Part shown: positions 62,526 to 64,000 of the stretch, in pieces
Layout of the letters: each line of letters starts with the position of its first letter
How positions within the stretch are numbered: position 1 is the first letter of the stretch
Assembly (NCBI RefSeq): GCF_022227765.1
Contig: NZ_JAJMLZ010000006.1
Span: 1-64,000, forward strand
Direction: 5' to 3'
DNA length: 64,000 bases
Origin: Ectothiorhodospira shaposhnikovii
GTDB taxonomy: Bacteria; Pseudomonadota; Gammaproteobacteria; Ectothiorhodospirales; Ectothiorhodospiraceae
Position numbers and translations under genes: made by a program
The notes under the pieces: generated by a model
Database searches by the model: none
What the model was told of the DNA's origin: nothing
The model's input: the letters and a program-made list of their open reading frames with translations, nothing else

Positions 62526-64000
62526 ATGCCCCATTCCAACTGGGCGATCTGGCCCGGGAGTCCTTATCCGCTCGGGGCCACCTGGGACGGTGAAGGGGTG
62601 AATTTCGCCCTGTTTTCGGAACACGCTGAAAAGGTGGAGCTGTGTCTGTTCGACCCCAACGGTCGGCGGGAGCTGGAGCGCATCGAGATGCGCTGGCAGA
62701 CGGATCTGGTCTTTCATTGCTACCTCCCCGAAGCCCGCCCCGGGCTGCTCTACGGATATCGGGTCCATGGCCCCTATGAGCCGGAGGCGGGACATCGCTT
62801 CAATCCCAACAAGCTGCTGCTGGACCCCTATGCCAAGGCGTTTCACGGTCAGGTGCGCTGGAGCGATGCCCTGTTCGGTTACCGCATCGGTTCGAGCCGG
62901 GAGGATCTGCTTATGGATCGCCGCGACTCGGCCACCGGCATGCCCAAGTGCCAGGTCATCGATACCGCCTTTACCTGGGGCGACGACAAGCCGCCCCGTA
63001 CCCCCTGGCACGAGACGGTGATCTATGAACTGCATGTGAAGGGCTTCACCGCGTTGCACCCCCATGTCCACACCGCCCTGCGGGGGACCTATGCCGGCCT
63101 GGCCACGGCACCGGTCATTTCCTATCTGCAGCGTCTGGGGGTGACGGCGGTGGAGATCATGCCGGTACATGCCTTTCTGGATGATCGGCATCTGGTGGAA
63201 AAGGGCCTTCGCAACTACTGGGGTTACAACTCCATGGGGTTCTTTGCCCCGGACATGCGTTACTGCGCCTCCGGTCATGTGAACGAATTCAAGACCATGG
63301 TGAAGACCCTCCATACGGCGGGTATCGAGGTGATCCTGGACGTGGTCTACAACCACACCGCCGAGGGCAGTCATCTGGGGCCGACCCTGTCCTTCCGCGG
63401 CATCGACAACAGCGCCTATTACCGCCTGGTGCCGGAAGATCGCCGCTATTACATGGATTACACCGGGTGCGGCAATACCCTCAACATGCGCCATCCCCGG
63501 GTGCTGCAGCTCATCATGGATTCTCTGCGCTACTGGGTGCAGGAGATGCATGTGGACGGCTTCCGCTTCGATCTGGCCTCCGCGCTGGCCCGCGAACTGC
63601 ACGAGGTGGACCGGCTGGGGGCCTTCTTCGACATCATCCACCAGGACCCTGTCCTGTCCCAGGTGAAGCTGATCGCGGAGCCCTGGGATCTGGGCGAGGG
63701 CGGCTATCAGGTGGGTAACTTTCCGGTGGGCTGGACCGAATGGAACGGCCGCTATCGGGATACCGTGCGGGCGTTCTGGAAGGGCGAACACGGACTGATC
63801 GGGGACATGGCCTATCGCCTCACGGGTTCATCGGACCTTTACGAATCCAATGGTCGTCGCCCCTATGCCAGTGTCAATTTCGTCACTTGCCATGACGGCT
63901 TCACCCTGGAAGACCTGGTGAGTTACAACCACAAGCACAACGAGGCCAATGGGGAAGACAACCGGGACGGTGAAAATCACAATTTGTCCTGGAATTGCGG
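62526..64000 (+). CDS. glgX: Glycogen debranching enzyme GlgX (partial, runs off right edge)
   Basis: 491 complete codons from ATG 62526 behind GGAAGG; the frame stays open to the window end. An N-terminal CBM48 domain ([20 protein letters not shown]) precedes the GH13 barrel. Visible elements: [23 protein letters not shown], nucleophile [13 protein letters not shown], acid [13 protein letters not shown] and third acid [13 protein letters not shown]. It hydrolyses alpha-1,6 branches of phosphorylase-limited glycogen. Full-length GlgX is about 700 residues, so some 200 are missing. Confidence 0.95.
   Translation, partial: MPHSNWAIWPGSPYPLGATWDGEGVNFALFSEHAEKVELCLFDPNGRRELERIEMRWQTDLVFHCYLPEARPGLLYGYRVHGPYEPEAGHRFNPNKLLLDPYAKAFHGQVRWSDALFGYRIGSSREDLLMDRRDSATGMPKCQVIDTAFTWGDDKPPRTPWHETVIYELHVKGFTALHPHVHTALRGTYAGLATAPVISYLQRLGVTAVEIMPVHAFLDDRHLVEKGLRNYWGYNSMGFFAPDMRYCASGHVNEFKTMVKTLHTAGIEVILDVVYNHTAEGSHLGPTLSFRGIDNSAYYRLVPEDRRYYMDYTGCGNTLNMRHPRVLQLIMDSLRYWVQEMHVDGFRFDLASALARELHEVDRLGAFFDIIHQDPVLSQVKLIAEPWDLGEGGYQVGNFPVGWTEWNGRYRDTVRAFWKGEHGLIGDMAYRLTGSSDLYESNGRRPYASVNFVTCHDGFTLEDLVSYNHKHNEANGEDNRDGENHNLSWNC

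Overview
The window is a high-GC gammaproteobacterial chromosome segment. Class-level assignment rests on the gene orders pilMNOPQ next to a divergent class A penicillin-binding protein, fimU-pilVWXY1Y2E, ftsYEX next to rpoH and rsmD, amgK-murU, bioHC, and ccoNOQPGHIS. The style (GTG starts, four-base overlaps, cbb3 oxidase, two minor-pilin sets) fits Chromatiales, possibly Ectothiorhodospiraceae; the family is an inference. I saw no rRNA, tRNA or CRISPR array.

Bases 1-5396 are an accessory patch. It holds a damaged MntA/HepT pair cut by the left edge, a BrnT/BrnA toxin-antitoxin pair, an addiction-module antidote gene split by an IS200/IS605-type element (tnpB plus a tnpA remnant), an Rpn/PD-(D/E)XK nuclease gene and a REP-associated tyrosine transposase (RAYT). 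A short repeat with core AAAGTGGGTGTCCTTT recurs here and nowhere else I noticed in the window.

Bases 5397-24573 are almost entirely type IV pilus biology. They contain a major pilin with a likely sigma-54 promoter, a divergent HTH-Sel1 gene, a second minor-pilin set (pilV-pilW-pilX-like, plus strand), the Pseudomonas-type fimU-pilVWXY1Y2E cluster (minus strand), a very large Ig-repeat lipoprotein, and pilMNOPQ. The lipoprotein sits between the two pilus operons and is a candidate surface adhesin.

Bases 24760-33283 are housekeeping: PBP1A, a conserved hypothetical, hemE, rpsU-yqeY, tsaD, plsY and bioHC. Bases 33448-41957 are one tight operon encoding and assembling the cbb3 high-affinity terminal oxidase, ending in a 56-residue membrane protein. 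rpoH follows, preceded by a perfect CIRCE inverted repeat, which predicts HrcA control of the heat-shock sigma factor.

Bases 42949-64000 carry ftsX-ftsE-ftsY, a periplasmic M16 peptidase pair, rsmD, a fructosamine-kinase-like gene, a soluble lytic transglycosylase, a pseudouridine synthase, a NicO transporter with a DUF1007 partner, a 5'-3' exonuclease, mdh, rimO, rpmE, a secreted nuclease, ubiT, murU, amgK and the 5' part of glgX. REP-like palindromes sit in several of the gaps. Apart from the accessory patch at the left, all genes look intact.
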